Position numbers and translations under genes: made by a program. Below are positions 53,080-64,000 of a stretch of DNA of 64,000 bases, piece by piece; position 1 is the stretch's first letter; each line of letters opens with the position of its first letter. The stretch is from Dipteris shenzhenensis (taxonomy: Eukaryota > Polypodiophyta > Polypodiopsida > Gleicheniales). Where the stretch lies: assembly GCA_047967505.1 (NCBI GenBank), contig CM106538.1; one strand, 5' to 3'. The notes beneath the pieces are model-generated. The model did not search any database and had not been told where the DNA came from. It worked only from the letters and a program-made list of their open reading frames with translations.

Positions 53080-55430
53080 CGAGAGAGCGACCTCTGCATC
53101 AACGTCCTGCCAGAAAATTCAAGGTGTCTATGTAAACAGTCTTTCATAATATAAAACAAATATATCATTAAATCATTCTCTCTTTAATATAGGTTTTCTT
53201 ATTTATTCTAGTGTCTATAGTAGTGTAATATACATGTGTCTTTTCAATATTGCAATCGTGTGATCGCTATTTGAATAGTTAATTTCTTAATAGAAACCTT
53301 AATTCAGAATTTGTGATAGGAAGGAAGTCATGTGACCGCTATGTGTAAGTCTTGGGACAATCTATGAGAGACGAAGACCCTGGAACTATCGAAGTAAAGA
53401 TGTGCATTGAAGGACACCATTACAGATGCCTTAATACACTATGGATCAACGGAGGTGAACCTAATAATTAAGGAACCCATGATAGATTTGGGCTTGGAAA
53501 AGATGTTATAAAGTTATTAGGTTAATTGGCTTGCCAACAAAAGTAGAAATTACTTGCCCTCCCAAGTGTGTGTACACATGTGGCCTATCCCATGAGTGAG
53601 GGTTTTTCATTGCACGGTTGACCATACTCACCCACGAATGTAACTTTAACCATATGTTTTCTTAACCATGGTGAAATGGAGCCAATTTTATCCCCAAAAA
53701 TGGAGGGGGGAAACAGGGAAGTGCATGAAAATGGGCTTTTCCTATCCTACACATCAGTGCTAGAAAAAAACCTCCCTTTAGTGTATTTTGCACCGGTTAA
53801 ATTTGGGAAAAACCGGCATAAGTTGTGCCAAGGAGGTCATTTATAAAGGCTAAATTTTATGGCAAAATGTATTTTAAAGGTATTTGAAATGTTCACCTTG
53901 AAAATCTAGGCTATGATTAAAGGTCCCTTTAGAATACCGGTTTAGTTTAAGTAGGGACTTTAAAAATTAATCATTATATTATATAATATAATATAAAATA
54001 GATAATATTTAAAGTCTAAATAGTAGATCGATTGATAGCTGTAGATCTAATTGAGTGGTAGCCGTAGATCAAGCCACCTGTGACCCTATCTTCTCTTAGA
54101 AGTTAGGGCTATTGGCTACCAAAAACTTTCTTGCTCAGCCGCACTATGGAAAGTTGCAAACTTCAAGACTCGATGTGACCTTTCTTGAAGCTTTCACTGT
54201 TCAAAATGCAGCCGCAAACTCCCAAACTCAAGTCTCAAGAGTCATAGTATCTCGATTCTCTATTCTCCACACTCGTACTCCAGAGTCTAGAGCTTCTACA
54301 TTAGTAGATAGTAGTAAGTACAAGGTTCTACAAGCTTGCAAATTCGGATTCTGGACTCCCAACTCCCGACTCCCAACTTCCAAGCATTCAAGTATCAACT
54401 TTCAACTATCTCGCCAGGTATTTTGAAGCTTGCACTGTGCAGTTCTTTGAAGTTTGAACGTTTCATTTCTGGTTGCTTCAACAAATACGCGTATAGGGCA
54501 ACCAACTCTAGAGTTCTCAGAATTGTCAAATCATTAACTATAGGTACTAGGTAGACCATAGAACTTGCTTGTCCCTTGCTTAATGCTCATCTCCCAAAGT
54601 TCAAACTTCAAACTTGCCTACTGCCTCACTGCATAAAAGGCTCTAGACTCATCGTAGAGATACTCGGCCAAACTTCAAAGAATATGCCTTGTGAATTATG
54701 ATCAATCATTGATCTACAAGGGATGCCAGGCTCTAGCAGCTTGGTGCTGTGAATATTGCAGCACATGAAGCGGGGACTCTCGAGTCAGCATTGAGCAAAA
54801 GTTGCAGCCCACTGCCCATCTGCATGGATCACCAATTCACAAATCACCACCACCCGCAAATCTGAGTGTGAGCCTTGAGAAGCTTTGCCAATATGGCGGC
54901 CACTCAGAATTACAATCACACAGGCTATTACAAGACTATGGTGTCGCAGCATCTCTCCAAAGTACAGTAGCATGGAGCCTCCAACGCACCATCGATTGCT
55001 TGAATTCGCTCATCCACAGCCGTTTTTCATCATCTCCCCAGTGCGGAAAGTCCTTCCTCCACCTTGAGCTTGCAAGAGACGTTGCGATGGCCGCCATATG
55101 GAGTCTGGACGTGGTGGCAAAGGTAAAGATGGTTGGGGAGATTGTTGATGACAGCCATGAAAGTTGGGTCGGCAAAGGCGATGGTGGAGACTGTTGAAAG
55201 TTGAAACATATTGCATGGTTCAGAAATGCGAAATATGTTGTATTTTCTAGCTTGCAAAACTCTATCTCATTGACAGGTTCTACGTCCGCCGCAATTATCA
55301 AGCAATGGATTCTTATGGTTGTAGATTCCAGAGTTCACTAGTGCAAGAGCTTAGAGCACTGCTGCGGGCTGAAAGTAGCTCAAGCCTCAACTTTCGCTCA
55401 GCGATTGGCAAGTAGCAGCTCAAGACTCAG
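53080..55430. other. No supportable gene
   Basis: Contains an AT-only patch (53965-54010) and several overlapping frames at 54112-54430 and 54802-55300. Frames on both strands are similarly open and none carries a recognisable domain, so no gene is called. Confidence 0.45.
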
Positions 55431-55436
55431 AGGGAA

Positions 55437-55665
55437 TTTGCACACAATGCAAATGTGGTGCATTGGAATTTGGTAGCCCAAGGCTAGTACCTTGCAAAAT
55501 ACAAGCTAATAGCTACCTCCCATGGCCAAAATGCAAGCTAATAGCTACCTCCCATGCTAAGAGGGCATTTGCACACAATGCACATGCGGTGCATTGGAAT
55601 TTGGTAGCCCAGGGCTAGTACCTTGCAAAGTGCAAGCTAATAGCTACCTCCCATGCTAAGACTGC
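55437..55665. repeat. 130-bp tandem duplication
   Basis: TTTGCACACAATGCANATGN begins at about 55437 and 55567. The phrase GCAAGCTAATAGCTACCTCC appears three times within. Confidence 0.8.
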
Positions 55666-56193
55666 TTGCCTTAGGGATCCAATGGAAAAACTATAATTGG
55701 TATGTTGTAGGTGCACCAAATTAGACAAGCTATTGAGTGAACCAAATTAGAAAAGCTATTGGCATAAATTAATGTGCTGGAGTCAATAAAGCTATTTTGA
55801 TAGCAGAGTCCATTAGTTTGCAGAACAATGACTAATATTTTCCATACTAATCAAGGAGATTCCTTCCAATACAAAGTATCATAACGGAAGTCGATGGCGA
55901 TAATTAGTTGACAACCTATAGTTCATGTGGAAGTAAAGGGACAAAGTGTTGCCTAGAAGACTTAATATAAAGTGCCCATGTGCCTCTATTGCTCTTTTGA
56001 AAATCATACTCAATTGTACACTCAATGCCACACTCAATGAACACTAAATGCCACACTCAATTGTAACCTTATTTCTTGAATATGATTTTCTGTTTGAAAG
56101 AAAGAAATATATGCCTATGCTTCTTTAGTCTATGCTTCTATGTTATTTATGCTTTATGCTTTTATATTTCTATAGTCTTAGTATGTATTAAGC

Positions 56194-56890
56194 AATCAAG
56201 TCATGCAATGTATAGTATGTAAGAAATCTAGCCTCAGGATCACTCCAGTCTCTTGACACAGTCTGCAATTCCCCTGGCAGAATGCTTACAGAATCAAGTC
56301 GTGCAATGTATAGAATGTAAGCAATCTAGCCTCGGGAGCACTCTGGTCTCTTGACATGGTTTGCAATTCCCCTGGCAGAATGCTTACAGAATCAAGTCGT
56401 GCAATGTATAGTATGTAAGCAATCTAGCCTCGGGAGCACTCTGGTCTCTTGACACGGTCTGCAATTCCCCTAGCAGAATGCTTGCAGAATCAAGTCGTGC
56501 AATGTATAGTATGTAAGCAATATCTAGCCACGAGAGCACTCCGATCTCTTGACACGGTCTGCAATTCCCTTGGCAGAATGCTTACAGAATCAAGTCATGC
56601 AATGTATAGTATGTAAGCAATCTAGCCTCGGGAGCACTCCGGTCTCTTGACATGGCCTGCAATTCCCTTGGCAGAATGCTTACAGAATCAAGTCATGCAA
56701 TGTATAGTATTTAAGCAATCTAGCCTCGGAAGCACTCCAGTCTCTTGACACGGTTTGCAATTTCCTTGGCAGAATGCTTAGAGAATCAAGTTGTGCAATG
56801 TATAGTATGTAAGCAATCTAGCCTCGGGATCACTTTGGTCTCTTGACACGGTCTGCAATTCCCTTGGTAGAATTCTTAGAGAATCAAGTC
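56194..56890. repeat. 98-bp tandem array, seven units
   Basis: AATCAAGTCGTGCAATGTAT starts units near 56194, 56292, 56390, 56488, 56588, 56686 and 56784. Each also has CTAGCCTCGGGAGCACTC, TCTCTTGACACGGTCTGCAA and GGCAGAATGCTTA. Units are about 90-95 percent alike by eye. The array ends about 90 bases before the transposase-like gene. Confidence 0.92.
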
Positions 56891-56981
56891 AATAATTGGA
56901 AATACATCTACATGCTCACAAGAATCAAACCATTTAGTTGTGTGTGAGAAAGAGAGGGAGGGATAGAGAGAGAGAGAGGGA

Positions 56982-59638
56982 GTGAGGGATGACACTCTTA
57001 TTGGGTTTTGTGGAAAGAAAGGAGAATATCATCAATGCTCATCAAATGACTCCATTGTTGTTGGTGAAGGCTCACAAAGATACCCGAATATTATAGATGC
57101 CTTTCAAAATCATATCATAGGTCATTATGCTAAACTTTTGATTGTTAATCCTCTTCATGATCTTCTTCCACGATTGGCTTTAATTGTGCATTGCACATGC
57201 AATCGTTTTGATAGTGATTTTGTAAGGAACCAATGGAATCTTTTGGAGACCATGTGGAATGCAAACCTGAAAGATAAAGTTGGATCCATAATTAGACATG
57301 CTTCAGATGGAGATAGTAGAAGACGAAAGTTGATGCTTGAAGACTAGTTGGAGAAAAGCGAACAACCTTTTGCTATCAATTGGTGTGGATGGAATTTGAG
57401 AGAAAAAATTGTAGGAGGAAATGTGTATGGCCTTCATGATCAAGACTTTGTACACTATGGAAAGAAACTTATAAGCCCACTTGATAGTCCTACTCGACAA
57501 CTAGAAATTGGATGTGTTTGGATCACACTAAATCATGTATCTATTATTTACAATTCTTTTTCAATTGAGGAGCACAAGCTACGAGATGGAGATATTCAAA
57601 GGAATGATCGACAAAATTGGGGAGCAACTCAAAGGATTACAAGTAGACAAGTACAGAAATGTTTGAGAAAACTTCAAAAAAAAGAAAGAAGTATGAAGGG
57701 GACTGAGGCCTATTTGATGATTGTTGCTGATTATATTGATATTTTCTTGTCACCATATTTGATCTTGAAGGAGCGTGTGGTGCTTGTACCAAGATAGTTT
57801 TCTTTTTCAAAATTTGGCGACTATGGATTCATCACCATCCAACCTACACCTTGAAGAAAATTTTCATCAATAAGGAGGCTTATACGGACTGCATACTTTC
57901 TTGTCATTTTGTTGTATTGCTCATAAAGATGTTTCAAGATTTTTATCCTAATTTGAAGTGTCCATTACATCTTACCGGTTCTGATGCTGCTGAAATCTAT
58001 TTTAGTAAAGTTGGAGGCATGATTGGGCAAGAAAGAGCATTTGATCTTGGAGATCTTCTACATAACATTGGTAGCTTGAATAAAATTGCCATGCATGAGT
58101 GTGCTCAAAATGGTCTAATTTTCTCTAGGGCTCATAAAAAGCAAGAGCATATATGGAAACATTTGAACAAACAAGAAGGGATGATTGAAGAAAATCTAGG
58201 TGACTATGAGAGTGTTTCTTCTGATGAAAAGATGATTGATGCATTGAAGGAGGGCTTACAACAAGCTCACATACTATGCGAGTCTTTGGATTTGAAACCT
58301 AGCAAGGCTGAAGACTTGAAATGGTGGTTTCAACCTTGGCTGGATGCAGGGTCTACATGGTGTAAGCTAGATGCTGAAATGGGAGAAGCTGATGAGAATG
58401 ATGACTTTGTGGAGCCATGTGGTGAAGAAGAATCTATGGACGAGAATAGCAATGAAAGCAAAGAGGTTATTGCACTTAGTGAGATTAGACATGAAATTGA
58501 TGACATTTTGAAGGAAACAAGAAACACGCTCCCTAAGAAAAACATTAGCCCCATTGTAGAGGTGGAAGAAAAGTTTATTTTCAAGTCAACATTGGTGAGC
58601 CAACTCAATGGATGTCCAACCTTGTCAAAAGATAGACTCACAAGGGTAAAGCAAGATGTTTACTTCAACCATGAAGCAAAAGCACAATCATCAAATGGAA
58701 ATTTATTTGGCATAGGTTGTGACTGTGACTGTGCTGTATACTTTCATGATGACACAAAAGGAAAAGGAAATCAACACATGAAAAGAAATGGCAAAGCTAC
58801 AATCATGAGAAAGATGGATGCAACTCATGGTACATGGTACTTAGGAAGAGTTCAAAAGATGAGGAAGAAAGTCGGAGGGAGGTACGTGGATTATAAGCGT
58901 GGCTTTGATTTAGTAGATAGGCCCCAAGGTTTGGAAGTTCAGCTTGGATGGTATCAAAGGGCAAAAGGAGCACAAATGTTCACTTATGGTTTGATAGACT
59001 TAAACATGGTGGACATTGAAACAATTATTGCATTAGAAAATTTGACATATATTGTAAGAACAGACAAGTACCAGCTAGATGAGAATGACTACAAAGTTTT
59101 TAATGACTTCTTGAAAAGTGCTAGGTAAGTTTACTTTGCATTTTTCATGCAAGGTGAAACTTTCCAAAATGTCTTATAATGAGCTAGATCATCTAAGGAT
59201 CACATCCTTGGCTAATTTTGGTTTCAGATAATGATACGTCACATGTATCGCATAAGGAGTTGGGCTAGTTCTTGAGGCAAAATTCTACATTTTTTGTAAG
59301 TCAAATACCTTAAGATAAACTTGAATACAAACTTTTCTTGAGATATAATTCTATATTTTTTGTAAGTTAAGTAATTTAGATAAACTTGAGTGCAAATGTT
59401 TTCTAGCTTTATCTACTTACATTAATCATGCAAAATTCTTGATTCTTGTTGGTGAATAAACAGGGCAATACTAGATGGAGGGTCAAATTTGGAAGCCAAG
59501 TGGCTTGTTTTAGGGCCCTCCCTTGGCTATAATCTTTACACTATAAACAAGACAATTCCACATCCTCCATGTTATCCACAGCTGAGGTCATTCAAGGATC
59601 CATCAATGAGGAGGAGAAATCTGTGTAACAACCTTTAG
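56982..59638 (+). pseudogene. Transposase-like gene, nearly intact, two exons
   Basis: About 770 codons. SSNDSIVVGEGSQRYPNIID and HASDGDSRRRKLMLED open the core; LHDQDFVHYGKKLI follows, then ADYIDIFLSPYLILKERV, KIWRLWIHHHPTY, CHFVVLLIKMFQDFYPNL and LHLTGSDAAEIYFSKVGGM. The acidic linker (58380-58520) precedes FKSTLVSQLNGCPTLSKDRL and GIGCDCDCAVYF. The pattern of an early Asp, a QD-x-x-H-x-x-KK block and a late SD-x-x-E-x-x-F block resembles RNase H-fold transposases of the P-element/THAP9 kind; this is inference. Exon 1 ends at AG|GTAAGT (59124) and exon 2 (59464-59638) continues in phase from AACAG| to a TAG. Defects: TAG at 57345-57347 and a one-base frame slip near 57790. Left end: a 98-bp array and GA-rich tract, so the true start may be further upstream. 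Confidence 0.6.
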
Positions 59639-61130
59639 TCTAGCTATCTCTAGCTAATTTTTTGCCACATCTAAGTCTAAGGTTTTGATTAAACTCTTGA
59701 TGACAAAAGTCTTGGTTGTAACTTGTATCTATTTTTAGATATCAATATGCTTGTACTTAGGATCTCTACCTTTTCATTTGGTACTTTTGATGAAATTTGG
59801 CTATAGCTTGTGACCCTCGGTTGTGTGCTAGAGTCTAAATATCAAATTGAGCATCTACAAAATAGAATTTATCTACCAAATTGTGCAATCAATGCAAGTG
59901 TGATATGGATCTCATCGAGAAGCTTGAAACATCCCAAACCTCTAACTAAACCTTCGTGTGAAATTCCATATTGTGCAGCAAAAGATGGATTATGAAACTC
60001 TAAAGGACTACTAAAGGAAGAATAGACTATATCCAAGAAACTATGCATCCAATATACAGGTGGTCTATGGCTTCCCTTAAAGATCCACGCATTCCAATTC
60101 TATTTGCCAAAATAGCTCATTATTTTATTTACATATGGTCTCAAAATTGTGAGGGGAAGCATGGGTCCTTCAAAAGTTTGAATTGAAATATAGTAGAAAT
60201 GGAATAAAGGGTGCTTTCCAAACTGAAAAATTGTCAGATGCATTAATAAATAAGATCTAAATTCAATAAAGAAGCTATAATATTTCAACGTTCTACAAAT
60301 TTTCGTTTTATATCATATGCATCTAGCATATGATTTGGAAGTTAGGATATTCAAAAATTTAGAAAAAACTGATGCAAATACATAAATATGAAAGCATGTA
60401 ACTTAAAGAAAAGTAAAGCGACATAAATTGAGAAAAATATACGGATTGAGTGATAATAAGCTTAATAACTTTGTGCACTTAACATGATTAAGTTGAATGC
60501 CTTTATGATGAGATGATAAACACTATCTTTTCCTAATATAGATAGTGGCATATAGGCAACATGATGCTAGTGCATGTATCATATTGAATATAAACACTTG
60601 CACTACATCAACATAATGCTACCACATGCATCATATTTAATATAAAAACTCCCATTAGATCAACACAAGGTTAAAGTTTGGGCCATCTTCTTATAAGTTT
60701 GTGCCATTTTATTCATAGTTCAATTCAAGTTACTTCATGCAAATCTCTAGTAGGTAGTGACAGTTTGGGAGCATGCAAGGGAAACAAAATTGGATAAGGT
60801 GGAGTAAATACATGAGATTTTGGGAATTGAAAAAATCAAAAGTTGAAAGTACATTCTATTAGGTACTAGTATGGGTGTAAAGCATGCATCTCTACAACAT
60901 ACAAATTAAATGGTTTTATTCAATTATACAATACAATTTCTCAAAAGTAGCATCTATTTCAACTTACACTGAAATGTACAAGAGGAGGGAAAAAAATATA
61001 GGCTTCTCAAATTTTAAATTTATTGAAGGGATATAATTATTGACCCAAAAATTCACAGTAGGGGTATATAAATAGATAAAATGTGGTTATAGAGGGGTAC
61101 CTTTCGAACGCACATTGTATAGCTGGCTTA
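59639..61130. other. No supportable gene
   Basis: AT-rich flank. A pair of related phrases, TGCTAGTGCATGTATCATAT and TGCTACCACATGCATCATAT (near 60566 and 60626), marks a short duplication. Confidence 0.5.
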
Positions 61131-61135
61131 TGTAA

Positions 61136-61540
61136 GGTGGACCCCCCGAGCCCCACCTCCCCCACTCCCACTCCCTCTCCCACTCTCACTCCCATCCTCC
61201 CACCCCCACCTCCCCCATTCCCACTCCCACGCCCATCCTCCCACCCCCACCTCCCCCATTCCCACTCCCTCTCCCACTCCCACCCCCACCCCACCCCCAT
61301 CTCCCCCATTCCCACTCCCTCTCCCACTCCCATTCTCCCACCCCCACCCCCACCTCCCCCACTCGCTCTCCCACTCCCACTCCCATCCTCCCACCCCCAC
61401 CTCCCCCATTCCCACTCCCTCTCCCACTCCCACGCCCACCTCCCCTCCTACTCCCACTCCCACTCTCCCTTTCTCCCACTCCCACCCTCCTACCTCCCAC
61501 TCCCATTCCCACATTCCTACTATCAATTCCACTCCCACTT
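61136..61540. repeat. C-rich minisatellite, CCCACTCC / CCCCACCTCCC
   Basis: About 400 bases of CCCACTCCCACTCCC, CCACCCCCACCTCCCCCATT and related words with a loose 54-60 bp higher-order period. The minus strand is GGGAGTGGGAGT-like with regular G-runs. Long frames on both strands are artefacts. Confidence 0.95.
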
Positions 61541-61589
61541 ATGAATCCTAATGAAAACTATTACTTAAATAAATGATATTACTAAAATC

Positions 61590-62425
61590 ACTCATAGGGT
61601 TTAAGGTTTAGGGTTTGGTGGTTTGGGTTTAGGGTTCGGGGGTTTGGGTTTAGGGTTTGGGGGTTAGGCTTTAGGGTTTAGGGTTTGCGAGTTAAGGTTT
61701 AGGGTTTGGTGGTTTGGGTTTACGGGGTTTAAGATTTAGGGGTTAGGGTTTAGGATAGAGGCATTAGGGGTTAGGCTTTATGGGTTGGGGTTAGGGAATC
61801 AGGGTTTAGGGTTTAATGTGTAGGATTTAGGGTTTAGGGTTTAAGGCTTAGGAGTTAGAGGTCTAAGATTAGGATTGAGGGTTTAGGAATTAGGGGTTAG
61901 GGTTTAGGTTTAGGGTTTGGAGGTTAGGGTATAGGGTTTAAGATTTAGCGTTTAGGTTTAGGGTTTAGGGTTAGAGGTCTAGGATTAGGATTGAGGGTTT
62001 AGGAATTAGGGGTTAGGGTTTTGGGATTAGGGATTAGGGGTTAGGGTTTACGGATTAGGATTTAGGGGTTTAGGATTTAGGTTTAGGGATTAGGGTTTAG
62101 GGTTTAAGAGTTAGGGTTTAGGAATTAGGGCTTTGGGATTAGGGTTTTGGGATTAGGGATTAGGGGTTAGGGTTTATGAATTAAGATTTAGGTTTAGGGA
62201 TTAGGGTTTAGGGCTTAGGATTTAAGGGTTAGGGCTTAGGAATTAGGGATTAGGGTTTAGGAATTAGGGATTAGGATATAGAATTTAGGGTTTTGAGGGC
62301 TAGGATTAGGATTTATGGTTTAGAAATTAGGACTTAGGGTTTAGGGATTAGGGTTTATTGTTTCGAGGGCCAAATTTAGGGTTTAGGGTTTGGAAATTGG
62401 GGGTTAGGGTTTAGGGTTTAATTAA
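61590..62425 (+). repeat. Degenerate interstitial telomeric repeats (TTTAGGG)n
   Basis: More than 800 bases made of TTTAGGG and variants (GGTTAGGG, GATTAGGG, TTTAGGA, GTTTGGGG). Perfect TTTAGGG units occur many times but rarely more than two or three in a row. The G-rich strand is the plus strand throughout. It is flanked by unique AT-rich sequence on the right and lies next to the C-rich minisatellite on the left. Confidence 0.93.
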
Positions 62426-62472
62426 TTTTTTAAACAAGATGTAGATTTCTAAATAATTAATAAAGTAGATTA

Positions 62473-63415
62473 TTGAGAAGAGTAGTACTAATGTTCTTTA
62501 TAATGGTTGTTACAGCTTGTTTGCAAAGGAAACTCACAAAGGAGATGGCTACAAAATTTATTCCAGGGATGGAGGTGATTCTATATTGCAAAAGAGAAAA
62601 GGGCACTGGAGGAGAAAAGGGCATGGTGCAACACATGCTGGACGCTTTGGAGCATCATGTTAATAGAAACTTACATTTCTTCACGGTTTAGGGTGCAATG
62701 GCATGCCACAAGCATACAAAGAGTAGAATCATTCAACCAGATAGGATGAATGTGGAAGCAGAGCTTAAACCATTAATGAGAGTGTGGTGTTGTTTTAAAG
62801 AGGAATGCAAATCAGTAAGAACAGTGTTCATTGACGTTTCGCCTTACACCGGTTGTGTTAATCCAACGGAAAATTGCATTTTCCCTACAAAATTTGATAT
62901 AGATTGTGGTGATTCTATTTTGCTTTATGAGTTATTGCCATACCTACAAATGCTAGATGATGCAATAGATGTGCGCAATGCCATCTCTTCTAACAGATTT
63001 GGTCAAGCTCCGACTGTCGCGAAGGGCATGATATGTTCTATTATTTTCAACCAGTGATCCTTGAATTCAAAGAAAAAAACAAAGAAGTCCTCGAAAGGAT
63101 GAATGTCGAATCTCATATGTCTACTGGTAGTTCAAAAAAAGACACAGAGAAAGGTATTGCTTCACCTATAACCAAAACTAGAGTGAGAGGGACTTGTCCT
63201 ACTACAAGAAGGATGGTGCATGCTCAACATGTTACATTGAATGAAGAGAAAGAATGCATGCTAGGAAAAATTCCAAAATGGGGCCGTTGAAAGATAGTGA
63301 GGCAAAACGCTATGCTATGGTTCTTGGATGCAAGGAAAGGGGAATCACTACCGATGCTGCAAGGGCATTCTTAGCCAACTTGATTCGATTTTATTGCATA
63401 GACAACCCTTAGTGA
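62473..63415 (+). pseudogene. Decayed gene of unknown family, upstream of a SET-like exon
   Basis: Plus-strand protein-like sequence runs through a few lesions. The first part (62500-62690) includes MVQHMLDALEHHVNRNLHFF. A TAG at 62689-62691 interrupts the frame, which continues as MACHKHTKSRIIQPDRMN, VWCCFKEECKSVRTVFIDVS, NCIFPTKFDIDCGDSILLYE and LLPYLQMLDDAIDVRNAI. A frame slip near 63020 leads to FYYFQPVILEFKEKNKEVLE and a Ser/Thr/Arg-rich linker. A second slip near 63283 leads to PLKDSEAKRYAMVLGCKERG and TTDAARAFLANLIRFY, ending at TAG 63411. The last segment resembles the end of an exon. I do not recognise the first domain. Intergenic sequence or an intron separates it from the next block. 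Confidence 0.45.
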
Positions 63416-63420
63416 ATTTG

Positions 63421-63665
63421 AGTGATCTTGTTAATTAGAGTTGCAGACACAAATGCTCAGCTAAAACATTTGTACCTTCATTCTGATTTATATTTGGACA
63501 CTATTTGGTTAGATTCAATTTGCAAAACATTATGTTTCAATTTGTTTTGTGAAAGAATTAATAGACATTGAGTTAGTACCTTGTGCAAAAAATGCTCTGC
63601 ACTTTGTGATGTGAGTTTGTATTCCTCCACTAAAAGAATGATTCTTTGATTTTAAACATATGATA
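63421..63665 (+). other. Possible intron
   Basis: AT-rich, no frame; ends with CATATGATAG, a possible acceptor. Confidence 0.35.
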
Positions 63666-63986
63666 GGTGTTGCAGATTGTCCTGAAAAGTTGAAGAGCTA
63701 TCTTATTACAAATTTTGATCCTACATCCAATGGTTTATGGAAACATGAATTGCCCATACCCATTGAGCACGTGCTTGAAATGAATGGCATCCATTATGAA
63801 GTAAAGAAATCAACAATACTTGGGGTAGGATATGGTCTTTTTGTACACATGAGCATCAAGAAGAAACAAGATTTGATGGTATATAATGGTCCAAAGTATG
63901 ATTATGATACTTGGAGATCTCTCCTTAAGTTTTTCCCAAGTATGAAGACTTATGGAATGTTTGAAGATCCATTCTTGAGCCATTGA
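63666..63986 (+). pseudogene. SET-domain-like exon, partial
   Basis: An open plus-strand frame of about 105 codons after a GATAG acceptor. DCPEKLKSYLITNFDPTSNG is followed by LWKHELPIPIEHVLEM, then KKSTILGVGYGLFVHMSIKK and LMVYNGPKYDYD. The S-x-I-x-G-x-G-x-G-L-F-x...I-K-K-x-x-x-L-x-x-Y-x-G pattern matches the first strand block of SET domains, usually S-x-I-P-G-A-G-x-G-L-F-A and Y-x-G. WRSLLKFFPSMKTYGMFEDP follows. The catalytic N-H-x-x-x-P-N and Tyr motifs would lie further on; the frame stops at 63986 and the window ends, so their presence is unknown. The call rests on one motif block. Confidence 0.45.
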
Positions 63987-64000
63987 CAGATGTGAAATGT

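Noticed and set aside
54802-55301. Possible gene on either strand (131 and 121 codons)
   Set aside because: Frames on both strands are equally open, with no domain, splice structure or homology I recognise.
56194-56890. Regular repeats resembling a CRISPR array
   Set aside because: Whole 98-bp units are conserved with no variable spacers, and the locus is eukaryotic.
61037-61544. Pro/Ser- and Gly/Val/Trp-rich frames
   Set aside because: C-rich minisatellite translated on both strands.

Overview
The window looks like nuclear DNA of a land plant with a large, repeat-rich genome. The evidence is canonical GT/AG introns, Ty1/copia and Ty3/gypsy elements of plant type, a degenerate block of plant-type telomere repeat (TTTAGGG), and one compact auxin-conjugate hydrolase (ILR1/IAR3-like) gene. 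The mix of transposon proteins suggests a fern, lycophyte or other non-seed plant, but that is inference. Only the hydrolase gene (44182-45799, five exons, 411 aa) looks fully functional. Nearly everything else is mobile or decayed.

Layout. 1-2550: a CACTA-type transposon end and a roughly 165-bp tandem array. 3185-4560: a decayed unassigned coding remnant. 7885-8600: a GAAACG-rich block with a perfect palindrome. 8940-11340: a decayed copia end with an LTR-like promoter. 12490-15340: a 2.8-kb satellite. 15429-18478: a truncated hAT-like transposase followed by a kinase-like pseudogene. 19227-20469: a MULE-like transposase remnant. 20943-23704: the 3' part of a minus-strand gene with a ParB-like domain followed by a beta-class DNA amino-methyltransferase. 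23706-40578: a gypsy element holding a young nested copia element at 27483-33464. 40579-41235: the upstream exons of what appears to be the same ParB-methyltransferase gene, so the gypsy element seems to have split one exon. 41757-41856: an assembly gap. 41857-43829: a second decayed multi-exon gene with a ParB-like signature. 44182-45799: the hydrolase. 45800-56980: decayed repeats, a 620-bp hairpin, a copia remnant and a 98-bp x 7 array. 56982-59638: a nearly intact, spliced, transposase-like gene. 61136-62425: a C-rich tract and interstitial telomeric repeats. 62473-63986: a decayed gene whose last exon looks like the start of a SET domain.

The most interesting theme is a cluster of unusual proteins of DNA or chromatin type within mobile-element debris: ParB plus DNA methyltransferase, a second ParB-like protein, a SET-like protein and an atypical kinase. 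Whether they form one system, several transposon families or chance neighbours cannot be settled from one window. The methyltransferase exons keep clean splice sites and reading frame, while the ParB half upstream is broken by stops and by the retrotransposon. Both nested LTR elements lack a complete reverse transcriptase, so they can only have moved with help in trans.
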